A stretch of DNA of 64,000 nt from Dactylosporangium roseum (lineage in GTDB: Bacteria; Actinomycetota; Actinomycetes; Mycobacteriales; Micromonosporaceae): contig NZ_CP073721.1 of NCBI RefSeq assembly GCF_025264685.1, positions 4,703,001-4,767,000 on the forward strand, read 5' to 3'. The notes beneath the pieces were generated by a model. The model saw nothing but the letters and a program-made list of their open reading frames with translations, had not been told where the DNA came from and searched no databases. A program made the position numbers and the translations under genes. Shown piece after piece: positions 42,873 to 51,704 of the stretch. The first letter of the stretch is position 1. Each line of letters starts with the position of its first letter.

Positions 42873-45044
42873 TCACGTCCCCAGCGCCCGCGCCCGGCTC
42901 GGAGCGGGGAACCCCTGCACCGGCTGCCCGCGCAGGGAGGTCGCCATGGTCCGCGCGACGGCGCTGTTGACGGAGCTGGAGACCCCGTCGCCCACATTGT
43001 CGTTCGGGTTGTCGGCGTTCACCGCGATGCCGGCGGCGGCGACCTGCGGCGTGAAGCCGACGAACGTCTCGGTGGAGTTGTACTCGGAGCTGCCGGTCTT
43101 TCCGGCGACCGGCCGCCCGCCCAGGATGCCGGACACGGCCTCGGCCGTGCCGCCGTCGCACTTGCCGTACGCCGACCCTCTGCCGACCGGGCACCGGGCC
43201 GCGTCGGTCGCCGCGACCGCCACGTCCTCGCTGACCTCCTGGCGACACTTGGGAGCGGCGGCGTTCACCGGTTTGCCGTCCGGGTCGGTGATCGACAGTA
43301 CGGGCAGCGGCTGGCAGTACAACCCCTTGGCGGCGACCGTCGCGTAGGCGTTGGCGAGGTCGAGCGGGGTGGTCGAGGCGTTGCCCAGGGTGAACGAACC
43401 CCACTCGTCCACCTTCGCCGCCATCGTCTGGTCCCCGGCCGCGCGGAACGTGATCCCCAGCCGCTTCGCCATGTCCACGACCCGGCGGACACCGACCTGC
43501 TGCTCGAGCCACACGAAGTAGGTGTTGACCGAGCGGCCGAAGCCGTTCCACATCGTACGGTTGCCATTCATCCAGCTCGGGCTGGCGTTCGCCGGGCACC
43601 ACCGGCCGCCGCAGCTACCCGCGCCGCTGCCGGGCCACTTGGTCACCAGGCGTCCGGGCGCGTTGAAGGTCGTGTTGAGCGGCATGCCCGCCTCGAGCGC
43701 GGCGAGCATGGTGAACATCTTGAACGTCGACCCCGCCTGGTAGCCGCCGACACCGCCGCCGCCCCCGACGAGCTGGTTCACCGTGTTCGGGTACGTCGGA
43801 TGCTCCGGCGGGTTGGGATCGAGGCCGAAGTGCCGGTTGACCGCCATGGCGAGGATCCGGCCGCTGCCCGGGGTGACGACGGCCAGCGGCAGCGAACGGG
43901 CGCTGCCGTAGCCGTAGACGCCCAGCGACTGGGCGAGCGCCGTCGTCTGCACCCCGGGATCGAGCGACGTCACCACCGTGTAGCCGCCGGTCCGCAGCGC
44001 GTCGTCCCGCTCGTACGGCGTGGCCCCGAACTCCGCCTGGCGACCCCACCACTGCCGGAAGTAGTCGCAGAAGAAGCCCCAGTCGTTGTGCTGCGGCGTG
44101 ACGGACACGCAGTTGTTCGGCGGCCGGCTCACCTTGAGCTCCAGCGGCTGGGCACGCGCGACCGCGGCCTCCGCGGCCGTGATCGTCCCCATCTTGACCA
44201 TCGCGTCGAGCGTGTAGCCGCGCCGTTGCAGCGCGGCCCCGCGGTCGCCGCTGATCGGGTTGTCGGCGTCCGGCGACTGCAACAGCCCGGCGATCAGGGC
44301 CGCCTCGGGCAGGCTGAGCTCGGCGGGAGCCTTGCTGAAGTACGTCTGGCTGGCGGCGTAGATCCCGTAGGCGCCGGCGCCGAAGTAGGCGATGTTCAGG
44401 TAGCGGTTGAGGATGTCCGGCTTGCTCAGGCGCTTCTCCAGCTCGACCGCGTAGCGCATCTCGCGGACCTTGCGCCCCGGCGTGTCGATGCCCGCGTTGA
44501 CGCGTTGCTGCGGTGACAGGCTCGGATCGTTCTTGAGCGAGTTGCGGACGTACTGCATCGTCAGCGTCGACGCGCCCTGCTGGCTCTGGCCCCTGCTGTT
44601 GGAGACCAGCGCCCGCAGGACACTCCGGCTGTCGACGCCGCGGTGCTCGTAGAAGCGGGTGTCCTCGGCCGCGACGACGGCCTTGCGCATCACCGGGGCG
44701 ATCTGGTCCAGCGGCACGTCCCTGCGGTTCTCGTCATAGAAGGTGGTGACGAGCGTCTTGCCGTCGTTGGCGTAGACGTAGGTGATCTGCGGCGCCCGGG
44801 GTGCCGCCAGGCTCGTCGGCAGCGCCTCCCAGACGTCGGTGCCGGCCCGCACCGCGGAACCGCCGAGGAGGCCGAGCGGAAGCACGGCGACCGCCGTCGC
44901 CACCGCCGCGAGGAAGCTGAACAGCGCGAACCTGCCGAGCCTGCGCACCAGCGTCGGCGGCCGCGGCGGCAGGGCGGCGGCATTGTGACGGGCGGTGGCC
45001 TTGGCCGAGTGACGGCTGCCCGTTCGGGCGCGGACGAGACGCAT
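42873..45044 (-). CDS. Class A penicillin-binding protein
   Basis: A 723-residue bifunctional peptidoglycan synthase. A membrane helix at about 39-62 is followed by the GT51 glycosyltransferase domain (AEDTRFYEHRGVD with Glu127, QGASTLTMQYVRN), a linker, and the transpeptidase domain with the active serine in GSTFK near residue 437, then SVN and KTGS. It polymerises lipid II and cross-links stems outside the membrane. ATG 45044 follows GGGAG; an ATG seven codons upstream lacks one. The oxygenase gene follows on the same strand. Divergent from the second asnB. Confidence 0.95.
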   Translation of the reverse strand: MRLVRARTGSRHSAKATARHNAAALPPRPPTLVRRLGRFALFSFLAAVATAVAVLPLGLLGGSAVRAGTDVWEALPTSLAAPRAPQITYVYANDGKTLVTTFYDENRRDVPLDQIAPVMRKAVVAAEDTRFYEHRGVDSRSVLRALVSNSRGQSQQGASTLTMQYVRNSLKNDPSLSPQQRVNAGIDTPGRKVREMRYAVELEKRLSKPDILNRYLNIAYFGAGAYGIYAASQTYFSKAPAELSLPEAALIAGLLQSPDADNPISGDRGAALQRRGYTLDAMVKMGTITAAEAAVARAQPLELKVSRPPNNCVSVTPQHNDWGFFCDYFRQWWGRQAEFGATPYERDDALRTGGYTVVTSLDPGVQTTALAQSLGVYGYGSARSLPLAVVTPGSGRILAMAVNRHFGLDPNPPEHPTYPNTVNQLVGGGGGVGGYQAGSTFKMFTMLAALEAGMPLNTTFNAPGRLVTKWPGSGAGSCGGRWCPANASPSWMNGNRTMWNGFGRSVNTYFVWLEQQVGVRRVVDMAKRLGITFRAAGDQTMAAKVDEWGSFTLGNASTTPLDLANAYATVAAKGLYCQPLPVLSITDPDGKPVNAAAPKCRQEVSEDVAVAATDAARCPVGRGSAYGKCDGGTAEAVSGILGGRPVAGKTGSSEYNSTETFVGFTPQVAAAGIAVNADNPNDNVGDGVSSSVNSAVARTMATSLRGQPVQGFPAPSRARALGT

Positions 45045-45347
45045 CGAGCTCTCCCAGCGGTACAAGGGCGGTTCGCCTGCCGCCGATGTCCGTGCGGCCC
45101 ACTGCGGCGGTCCGCGCGGCTACCCGAGAGGGATGAGCGATAAACGGCTCCGGCACGCCGCGCGGCCGGTTCACCCTCCGGTGTTTTCACCCCAGGCCGG
45201 AGGCGTAGCCCACGCAGAGGAGCGACCGGAGGAGGGCCGGGCAATCGGGCGCCTCCCATGCGGGGCGCTGATTCGCTGGTTGGCGTGGCGCTCCACGGCC
45301 GCCCGCGGCCGGCCGGCGCTGCACGGTGACGGAAGGGAAACGATGCC
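45045..45347. other. Divergent promoter region
   Basis: About 300 bases between the PBP and second asnB genes. Both promoters should lie here. I cannot place them with confidence; no strong palindrome or riboswitch is visible. Confidence 0.4.
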
Positions 45348-47267
45348 ATGTGCGGCTTCCTGGTCCACGTGAGCGACAGCCAGATCTCTCCGGAAACGCT
45401 CGAGCGCATCGAGCGGCAACTCGACCTGCTCCACCATCGCGGCCCCGACGACACCGCCGTCGAGCGGCTCGGTGACGGCGTGACGGCCGGTTTCAAGCGG
45501 TTGTCCATCATCGACCGGCAGGGCAGCCGACAGCCGTTGCGGTACCCGCCGGAGGGTCCGGAGGCCGGCCGCTGGGGCCTGGTCTTCAACGGCGAGATCT
45601 ACAACTTCGAGGCGTTGCGCGACGAGCTGATCCGCGAGCACGGCGCGGTCTTCGCCACCGACGGCGACAGCGAGGTCGTCGCCGCCGCCTTCCACCACTG
45701 GGGAGAGGCGGCGCTCGGCCGGTTGCGGGGAATGTTCGCGTTCGTCCTGTGGGACGCCGCGAACGAGACGGTGCACGCGGTCCGGGACCCGTTCGGGATC
45801 AAGCCGCTGTACTACCTGTCGGCCCCGGGCGAGCTGTGGCTGTCGAGCGAGAAGCCGCCGCTGCTGGAGATCGCGGGGGACGAGCTCGACGCGACCGCGC
45901 TGTCGCTGTACCTGACGATGCAGTACGTTCCCGAGCCCTACACGCTGCACCGGGACATCGCCCGGCTGCCCGGCGGCGGGATGCTGAGCCGGGCGCTCGG
46001 CCGCGCGCCGCTGGTCCGCCGGTACACCCGGACCACGTTCCGGCCGGATCCGACCGCCGACGACGACGGCATCGTCGACGAGCTGCGCGCGGCGCTGCGC
46101 GAGAGCGTCCGATGCCACCTGCGCGCGGACGTCCCGGTCGGCGCCTTCCTGTCCAGCGGCATCGACTCGACCGGCGTCGTCGCCCTCGCGGCCGAGGTCG
46201 ATCCGCAGATCCGCACGTTCACCGTGGGCTTCGACGTGCCCGCCGCCGTGTCCGAGATCGAGGTGGCCGAGAAGACGGCCCGGCACCTCGGCGTCGAGCT
46301 GGTGCCCACGGTCGTCAAGCCGGACGACGTGCTGGACGTGCTGCCCCGCATCGTCTGGCACCTGGGCGACCCGGTCGCCGACCCGTCGATCGTCCCGCTG
46401 TTCTGCCTGGCGAGGACGGCGGCGCAGCACGTCACCGTCGTCCTGTCCGGCGAAGGCGCGGACGAGCTGGCCGGCGGCTACACCATCTACCGCGAACCCC
46501 GTTCCCTCGCGCCGGTGAGCCGCCTCGCCGACCCGCTCCAGCGCGGCCTGCGGGCCCTGGCCAGAGCGCTCCCCGAGGGCTTCAAAGGCAAGAGCTACCT
46601 GCAGCGCGCGACCACGCCGATCCAGACCCGGTACTTCGGCAACGCCCGGGTGTTCAGCGACGAGGAGAAGGCCCGGATCCTCGGCGGCAAGCCGATGGTC
46701 GGGCACGCCCACGTCACCTGGCCCCTGTACGCCGAGGCGATGCATCTCGACGACGCCACGACGATGCAGCACATCGACGTCAACACCTGGCTGCCCGGCG
46801 ACATCCTGACGAAGGCGGACCGGATCTCGATGGCGCACTCGCTGGAGCTGCGCGTGCCGTACCTGGACCGGGGGGTGTTCGAGGTCATGTCCCGGCTACC
46901 GGTGCGGCTGAAGGTGCCGCCCTACCGCCGGACGACCAAGTACGCACTGCGCAGGGCCCTCAAGGGCATCGTGCCCGACTTCGTCGTCGACCGGCCGAAG
47001 CTCGGCTTCCCCACCCCGGCCCGCGCGTGGCTGCGCACGGATCTCGCCGAGTGGGCACACCACCTGCTGTCCACGTCGGGCGCGGGGCAGCTCGTCGACC
47101 TGGACTACGCGCACACGATGCTGACCGAACACGAGCGCGGCGACGCCGACCACGCCCGGAAGCTGTGGATCCTGCTGTCGTTCTGCCTGTGGCACGGCAT
47201 CTTCGTCGACGGCTCGATCCAGCCTCCGCAGACCCGGCGGCCGGACCGTCCGCTGGTGACGGGGTGA
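45348..47267 (+). CDS. asnB: AsnB-type glutamine amidotransferase (second copy)
   Basis: A 639-residue class II amidotransferase/synthetase. Cys2 (MCGFLVH) is the nucleophile, RGPDD and FNGEIYNFEALRDEL form the glutaminase site, and LSSGIDSTGV is the ATP loop. It differs strongly from the first copy (36395): no MCGIVG start, an extra LTMQYVPEPYTLHRDIARLPGG segment, and another C-terminal part. This branch is often annotated as asparagine synthase, but may aminate another acid. GGAAGGG before ATG 45348. Beside a PBP and a deacetylase, so wall amidation is a fair guess, as in LtsA-like enzymes. Confidence 0.93.
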   Translation: MCGFLVHVSDSQISPETLERIERQLDLLHHRGPDDTAVERLGDGVTAGFKRLSIIDRQGSRQPLRYPPEGPEAGRWGLVFNGEIYNFEALRDELIREHGAVFATDGDSEVVAAAFHHWGEAALGRLRGMFAFVLWDAANETVHAVRDPFGIKPLYYLSAPGELWLSSEKPPLLEIAGDELDATALSLYLTMQYVPEPYTLHRDIARLPGGGMLSRALGRAPLVRRYTRTTFRPDPTADDDGIVDELRAALRESVRCHLRADVPVGAFLSSGIDSTGVVALAAEVDPQIRTFTVGFDVPAAVSEIEVAEKTARHLGVELVPTVVKPDDVLDVLPRIVWHLGDPVADPSIVPLFCLARTAAQHVTVVLSGEGADELAGGYTIYREPRSLAPVSRLADPLQRGLRALARALPEGFKGKSYLQRATTPIQTRYFGNARVFSDEEKARILGGKPMVGHAHVTWPLYAEAMHLDDATTMQHIDVNTWLPGDILTKADRISMAHSLELRVPYLDRGVFEVMSRLPVRLKVPPYRRTTKYALRRALKGIVPDFVVDRPKLGFPTPARAWLRTDLAEWAHHLLSTSGAGQLVDLDYAHTMLTEHERGDADHARKLWILLSFCLWHGIFVDGSIQPPQTRRPDRPLVTG

Positions 47268-47311
47268 CACCGGCCGACCGGCGTGCGCGGTGGTGGTCCG
47301 ACCGCCGGTGT
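47267..47311. terminator. Hairpin between asnB copy 2 and deacetylase
   Basis: ACACCGGC (47267-47274) pairs with GCCGGTGT (47304-47311), with further pairing possible inside. It lies between two convergent stops. Confidence 0.55.
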
Positions 47312-47343
47312 GCTCGGCCTCGCCGGCTCCGGCCCTCGACGCG

Positions 47344-48189
47344 TCACCGGAACAGGTCGGACAGCGGCACCGGGCGCAGGCCCCGGGCGCGCAGGCCGTC
47401 GAGGATCGGCTGCAGCGCCTCGTCGGTGAACCGGGCGTTGGCCTCGGTGATGTGCATGACGACGATCGAGCCGGGCCGCACCCCGGTCAGGACCGCGTGC
47501 ACGATCGGCTGCGCGGCGGTGGCGTTGGGGTCGCCGCTGACGACGTCTCCCTGCACGACCGTCACGCCGAGCGGAGCCAGCGCCCGCAGTGCGGCATCGT
47601 CGTAGCACAGGCCCGGGAAGCGGAAATAGCGGGTCTGGCGGCCGCCGTACGGGGCGATGACGTCGAAGGTGTGCGCGACGTCCTCGGTCATCTGCGCCGG
47701 CGCGATCGGTGGCAGGCTGTAGCAGGGAGACTTGAACGCCTGGTGCCGGTAGGTGTGGTTGGCGAGCTCGAACGCCGGGTTCCCGGCCAGCCGGCGGGTG
47801 ACGTCGGGATACGCCTCGACCCATTCGCCGGTGAGGAAGAACGTGGCCGGCGTCCCGGTCCGCTCCAGGATGTCGATGACCTTCCGGTTGGCGAAGCTGA
47901 GGGTCGGGTCGGCCGCCATGCGCCGCAGCATGGTGTCGGTCATGTCGGCGTCGAAGGTCAACGCGACCCGGTTGCCGATCCGGGGACCGTTGCCGACGAC
48001 GGGCGGGACGCTGCCCGGCCGGGTCGCACCCGGCAGCACAGCCGATGACGGTTCTGCCGTCACCGGACCGGCGGTGACGACGACGGCGTCGCTCGAGGGC
48101 CGCGCCGCGGGCTGGGACGCGCCGCTCGACGAGGTGCAGGCGGTGAGGAGCAGGCCGGCCGCCAGCACGAAAATCCCTGGATTGCGCAC
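47344..48189 (-). CDS. Polysaccharide deacetylase lipoprotein
   Basis: A 281-residue exported lipoprotein: lipobox LLTAC at Cys18, a Ser/Ala/Pro linker, and a NodB-homology domain (CE4). The first motif is TFDADMTDTM near residue 70, differing from the usual TFDDGP; the second is NHTYRHQAF (His-x3-His metal ligands). The last block is PGSIVVMHITEANARFTDEAL. CE4 enzymes remove N- or O-acetyl groups from peptidoglycan or other glycans outside the cell. Start GTG 48189 matches the signal peptide. The changed first motif makes the activity less certain. Confidence 0.87.
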   Translation of the reverse strand: MRNPGIFVLAAGLLLTACTSSSGASQPAARPSSDAVVVTAGPVTAEPSSAVLPGATRPGSVPPVVGNGPRIGNRVALTFDADMTDTMLRRMAADPTLSFANRKVIDILERTGTPATFFLTGEWVEAYPDVTRRLAGNPAFELANHTYRHQAFKSPCYSLPPIAPAQMTEDVAHTFDVIAPYGGRQTRYFRFPGLCYDDAALRALAPLGVTVVQGDVVSGDPNATAAQPIVHAVLTGVRPGSIVVMHITEANARFTDEALQPILDGLRARGLRPVPLSDLFR

Positions 48190-48454
48190 CCGCGCATGCT
48201 GCCAGACTCGACGCGGTCCCGTGGCCCCGATCCATCGACGTCGGTCGGCTGACCGCCGGCGGCCAGCCGGTGAGCCACCACACCAGCTACGGCGCGTCAC
48301 CCCGGCAGCGCGGACGGTGCGACCGGGCGCCGTCGGGCCGCGGCCGCCGGTGAGCGCGAGCACGGTGACGCCGTACCGCCGCGATCGTCTCCCGGCCACG
48401 GCGGCTGGCGAGGAACACCGCGTGCGACGATCCCGCGGGCCGCGCCGAAGGGGC

Positions 48455-48539
48455 GACTGCTTGATCATGGGAAAGATGTGGCTGCCTGGGTAGCCAGATC
48501 TTTCCCATGATCAAGCAGTCGCCCGACCCGGAACGCGCC
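48455..48539. repeat. Palindromic intergenic repeat, family A copy 3
   Basis: Arms 48455-48483 and 48492-48520 (29 bases, one mismatch; GACTGCTTGATCATGGGAAAG and so on) with an eight-base loop GCCTGGGT. The right flank to 48539 matches the flank of copy 2 (GTCGCCCGACCCGGAACGCG). Confidence 0.85.
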
Positions 48540-48655
48540 ACCCAGCCGCGCCGCCGCCACCCGCCACCCAGCCGCGCCGCCCGCCACCCGGCGCCCAACC
48601 ACGCCGCCCGCCAACCACGCCGCCCGCCAACCACGCCGCCCGCCGACCGCCGGAC
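48540..48655. repeat. C-rich 16-base tandem repeat
   Basis: Three near-identical units of AACCACGCCGCCCGCC (about 48597-48645), preceded by more diverged related units with CCACCCAGCCGCGCCGCC. It follows family A copy 3 directly. Confidence 0.7.
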
Positions 48656-48930
48656 CACGTTGCCTGGGCTTGCGGACCGGTAATCGCGGGCTCCCGCGTT
48701 TGCCCGGGCAACGGCGGGGAAGAGCCGGCACATGGCCACGACCGGCCACCCGCGCAGAGCGTGGACACCCGGGCGACCGGCCAGGACCGGGAGATTCCGA
48801 AGGTTCCGGCGCGGTGTAGCCGCCGGGTGCGAGGGTAGGCGGGACGTTGCCGTCGGGCGCATCGACATGCCTTCTGTACCGGCGCGAACCCGCCCCGCAG
48901 AGCAGCCATCGAGTACCGCAGGAGGAAACC

Positions 48931-49497
48931 GTGGCACGAGGCACGCTGCAAGGCAGGAGAATCGCGATCCTGGCCACCGACGGGGTCGAGCGCAACGAAC
49001 TCGAGGTCCCGCGCGGCGCGCTCATCGGTGCCGGGGCGAAACCGGAACTCCTGTCGATCCACCCCGGCGAGATCCAGGCCCGACAGTTCGACATGGTACC
49101 GGCCGGGACACTGGCCGTCGACCGGCAAATCTCCGACGCCGACCCCGGCGACTACGACGCGATGCTGTTGCCCGGCGGCACCGTCAACCCGGACACGCTG
49201 CGCGGGAACACCCACGCGGTCAACTTCGTCAAGGCGTTCTGCGCCTCCGGCAAGCCGGTCGCCGCGATCTGCCACGGCCCGTGGACCCTGGTCGAGGCGG
49301 ACGTCGTCCGGGGCAAGCGGATGACCTCCTGGCCGAGCATCCGCACCGACCTGCGCAACGCCGGTGCGCAGGTGGTCGACGAGGAGGTGTGCGTCGACGG
49401 CCAGTTCACCACGAGCCGGTCACCGGCGGACCTCCCGGCGTTCTGCGTCGCCATCATCGAACAGTTCGCCGCCGCCGAACAGCAGGTCGGCGGCTGA
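48931..49497 (+). CDS. DJ-1/PfpI family protein
   Basis: A 188-residue PfpI-type glutamine-amidotransferase-like protein. The nucleophile elbow is AAICHGPWTL, with the cysteine followed by His and Gly as in PfpI/YhbO; the upstream Glu is in VERNELEVP. Members act as intracellular deglycases or chaperone/peptidase stress proteins. GTG 48931 follows AGGAGG by five bases. It stands alone. Confidence 0.92.
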   Translation: MARGTLQGRRIAILATDGVERNELEVPRGALIGAGAKPELLSIHPGEIQARQFDMVPAGTLAVDRQISDADPGDYDAMLLPGGTVNPDTLRGNTHAVNFVKAFCASGKPVAAICHGPWTLVEADVVRGKRMTSWPSIRTDLRNAGAQVVDEEVCVDGQFTTSRSPADLPAFCVAIIEQFAAAEQQVGG

Positions 49498-49761
49498 CCG
49501 AGCAGGGCCGGGCCGTCCGCGCCGGAGGCCCGGCCCGCCCCGTTCCGCGGCTTCGGGACGTCACCGCGATCCGGGCGAGGACACCGATCTCCAGCGCCGT
49601 CCACAGTGCACCGTCGGGTCCGGTGATGATGGCCTACGGGCCGCTGCCCGGGTCCTTGACCATGTGTTCCTCGATCGACACCTTGATCATGACCCGACCG
49701 TACCGCGTAGCGACCCTGGAACGTTTGCCGGTCCCCCGCCGGTCCCGGCCGACCGCGGGCG
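49498..49761. other. Intergenic stretch
   Basis: No gene is supported. A minus-strand ATG at 49690 opens an 18-codon frame (MIKVSIEEHMVKDPGSGP) that looks protein-like but is too short and has no binding site. It may be a remnant. Confidence 0.4.
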
Positions 49762-50430
49762 CTAGGCCGCCAGGGCCGCGAACGTCTCGCGGAGGCGGGC
49801 CAGGGCCTGCGGGATGCGCCACGCCGACCGGTCGCGGGGACCGACCACGTTGGAGATCGCGCGCAGTTCGCCGAACGCGACGCCCTCGGCGGCCACGGCG
49901 ACGCCGAAGCCCTCCATGCCCTCGGCGGCGGCTCCCGGCACCCGGCCCGCCAGCGCCGCGGTCCGGGCCGCCGAACCGGTGGCCGTCGTGACCGTGACGA
50001 CCGGCGCCACGACCGCCCCGGGCAGCGCCGTGCGCAGCGCCGTCAGCAGCCGCTCGTCGGCCGTGCGCCGACCCCGGCCGAAGCCGAGGGTCTCGATGTC
50101 GATGAAACCGTCGCCGTCCTCGGCGCCGAGGTCCGCCGCGACGCTACGGTCCGCGATGACGAGCCCGCCGACGTCGGCGCGCCCCGCGAACCCGCCGCCG
50201 ACGCCGGCGGACAGGACCGCGTCGAACGGCCGGCCCTCGCACTCGGCGCGGGTGAGCAGCCGGGCGGTGCTGGCCGCGGCCTCGGCGGGGCCGACCCCAC
50301 CGGCCACGGCGACCACCCGCCCGCCGGCGCCGTGCGGGCCGAGGCCCGCCAGCACGGCGGCCCGCTCGGGCTCGACCGCGGTCACGATCAGCACGCGCTC
50401 GAAGCCCGGCAGGCCCGGCAGTGCGCTCAC
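49762..50430 (-). CDS. mqnB: Futalosine hydrolase
   Basis: A 222-residue nucleoside-phosphorylase-fold enzyme. It cleaves futalosine to dehypoxanthinyl futalosine and hypoxanthine in the futalosine route to menaquinone. Motifs: VTAVEPERAAVLAGL at the N-terminus, VAGGVGPAEAAAST, EGMEGFGVAVAA and the C-terminal FGELRAISNVVGPRDRSAWRIPQAL, as in MqnB. ATG 50430 overlaps the stop of the HAD gene upstream (ATGA), so the two are coupled. Other mqn genes are not in the window. In other actinomycetes mqnB is not always clustered with them. Confidence 0.92.
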   Translation of the reverse strand: MSALPGLPGFERVLIVTAVEPERAAVLAGLGPHGAGGRVVAVAGGVGPAEAAASTARLLTRAECEGRPFDAVLSAGVGGGFAGRADVGGLVIADRSVAADLGAEDGDGFIDIETLGFGRGRRTADERLLTALRTALPGAVVAPVVTVTTATGSAARTAALAGRVPGAAAEGMEGFGVAVAAEGVAFGELRAISNVVGPRDRSAWRIPQALARLRETFAALAA

Positions 50431-51224
50431 GACGGGCGGGGCCCGGGCGGGCCGATCAGGTCGAGGACCTGGCGCAGGCCGCGCTCGCCGGTACGGTGCT
50501 CGGCGGGCAGGATGAAGCAGCGCAGGCCGACCGCCGAGGCACCGCCGTCACGGACCGGGTTGTCACCGACCATGAGCGTCGCCCGCGGCTCGGCGCCGAG
50601 GTCCGCGCAGGCCTTGCGGAACAGCTCCGGGTCCGGCTTCTCGCGCCCCATCTCGAACGACAGCGCATAGGTGTCGACGAGGTCGCCGAGGCCGCGGTGC
50701 TCGACGTGGGCGCGGATGTCCCAGGCGATGTCGCTGACCACGCCGACGCGGATCCCGCGCTCGCGCAGGACACGCAGGACCGGCTCGGTGTCGGCATACG
50801 GCACCCAGGAGTCCACGTCGAGCAGCCGGGCATGTGCGGCCGACTCGTGCCCGCGGAGGAAGTCGACGGCGCCGAACCAGGCCACCATCGCCGCCCGGTG
50901 CCGCTCCGTGGACAGGTCCCGGCCCTGCTGCGCCGCGACAACCTCGGGCAACTGGTAGGCGCGGACGAGGCCGGCCAGCACGGCTTCGGCGGCGGCCGGG
51001 TCGTCGAGCGCGCCGGCCCGGCCGGTGTCGGCCGCCACCAGGCGCAGCCACTGCGCCGCGTCGACCATGCGGAACAGCGTGTTGACGAAGTCGAAGAGCA
51101 CGGCGCGCACCGGCGGTGGCGGCGCGGCCGAGTCCGCCGCGGCGGTCTGGTAGGCCGTCGGCGTGTCGAAGAGCGTGTGGACCGGTGGCGGGCTGCCGAC
51201 CGTCCGGGCGGCCCCGGTCACCAC
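50427..51224 (-). CDS. HAD-superfamily hydrolase
   Basis: A 265-residue haloacid-dehalogenase-like phosphatase. The nucleophile is Asp45 in AVLFDFVNTLF; the usual second aspartate two places on is missing, as in some phosphoglycolate-phosphatase-like members. SDIAWD, the KPDPELF lysine and MVGDNPVRD follow. Substrate unknown. The first 38 residues are Ala/Pro-rich and poorly conserved, so a later start is possible. The GTG start overlaps the stop of the acyl-ligase remnant, and its end overlaps mqnB; it may process a menaquinone-related phosphate, but that is only from position. Confidence 0.85.
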   Translation of the reverse strand: MVTGAARTVGSPPPVHTLFDTPTAYQTAAADSAAPPPPVRAVLFDFVNTLFRMVDAAQWLRLVAADTGRAGALDDPAAAEAVLAGLVRAYQLPEVVAAQQGRDLSTERHRAAMVAWFGAVDFLRGHESAAHARLLDVDSWVPYADTEPVLRVLRERGIRVGVVSDIAWDIRAHVEHRGLGDLVDTYALSFEMGREKPDPELFRKACADLGAEPRATLMVGDNPVRDGGASAVGLRCFILPAEHRTGERGLRQVLDLIGPPGPRPS

Positions 51225-51388
51225 GCCTTGGCCCCGCCGTCGGGCCGCCGGTCACGGACGCGTCTGCGCGGCACCTTGCCGCTCGTCGTGCCGGGCAGTG
51301 CACCGGGCCGCAGGAGGGTCAGGGCGTCGACGGGGAGCCGGTGCTCCTCGGCGACGGCACGGCGAACAGCGGACACCACGTCAGCGTA
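51218..51388 (-). pseudogene. C-terminal remnant of an acyl-AMP/CoA ligase
   Basis: About 50 codons ending at TGA 51218-51220 read AVRRAVAEEHRLP, then LLRPGALPGTTSGKVPRRRVRDR, the typical end of fatty-acyl-AMP ligases and acyl-CoA synthetases (the PxTSSGKxxR motif with the catalytic lysine). The rest of the about 550-residue enzyme is missing; upstream the sequence turns into an 11-base tandem repeat. The stop overlaps the GTG start of the HAD gene, as in an old operon. Confidence 0.75.
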
Positions 51389-51490
51389 GCGGACCGCCGG
51401 ACCGCCGCCGGACCGCCGCCGGACCGCCGCCGGACCGCCGCCGGGGCGCCGCCGGACCGCCGCCGGGGCGCCGCCGGGGCGCCGCCTCGG
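51389..51490. repeat. 11-base GC-rich tandem repeat
   Basis: About eight units of GGACCGCCGCC or GGGGCGCCGCC, immediately next to the acyl-ligase remnant. The unit is not a multiple of three, so it cannot be part of a coding repeat. The stretch 51491-51704 beyond it has no gene. Confidence 0.85.
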
Positions 51491-51704
51491 CGTGGGTGAT
51501 CCGCGCCCGGCGGGCGGTTTCGGCGACGACGCCCGGGTAGCGAGGCCGGCGCGCCGGGCCCCGGCACACCGTGCGGTCCCGGCACGCGGATCCGGGCTGA
51601 CGGGCTGCCGCCGCCGGGATGAGATCTCTGGCGGCAAGCCACACCTTCGGTGCTCTCGCGACCGTTCCTGTCACGGGGTTGCCACGGATGGCTAAGCTTC
51701 GCCG

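Larger units (their letters stand above)
48190..48930. other. Gene-free stretch with two repeats
   Basis: No gene is supported. The stretch holds family A copy 3 (48455-48539) and a C-rich tandem array (48540-48655), listed separately. Open frames on the minus strand follow the repeats and have no start signals. Confidence 0.45.
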
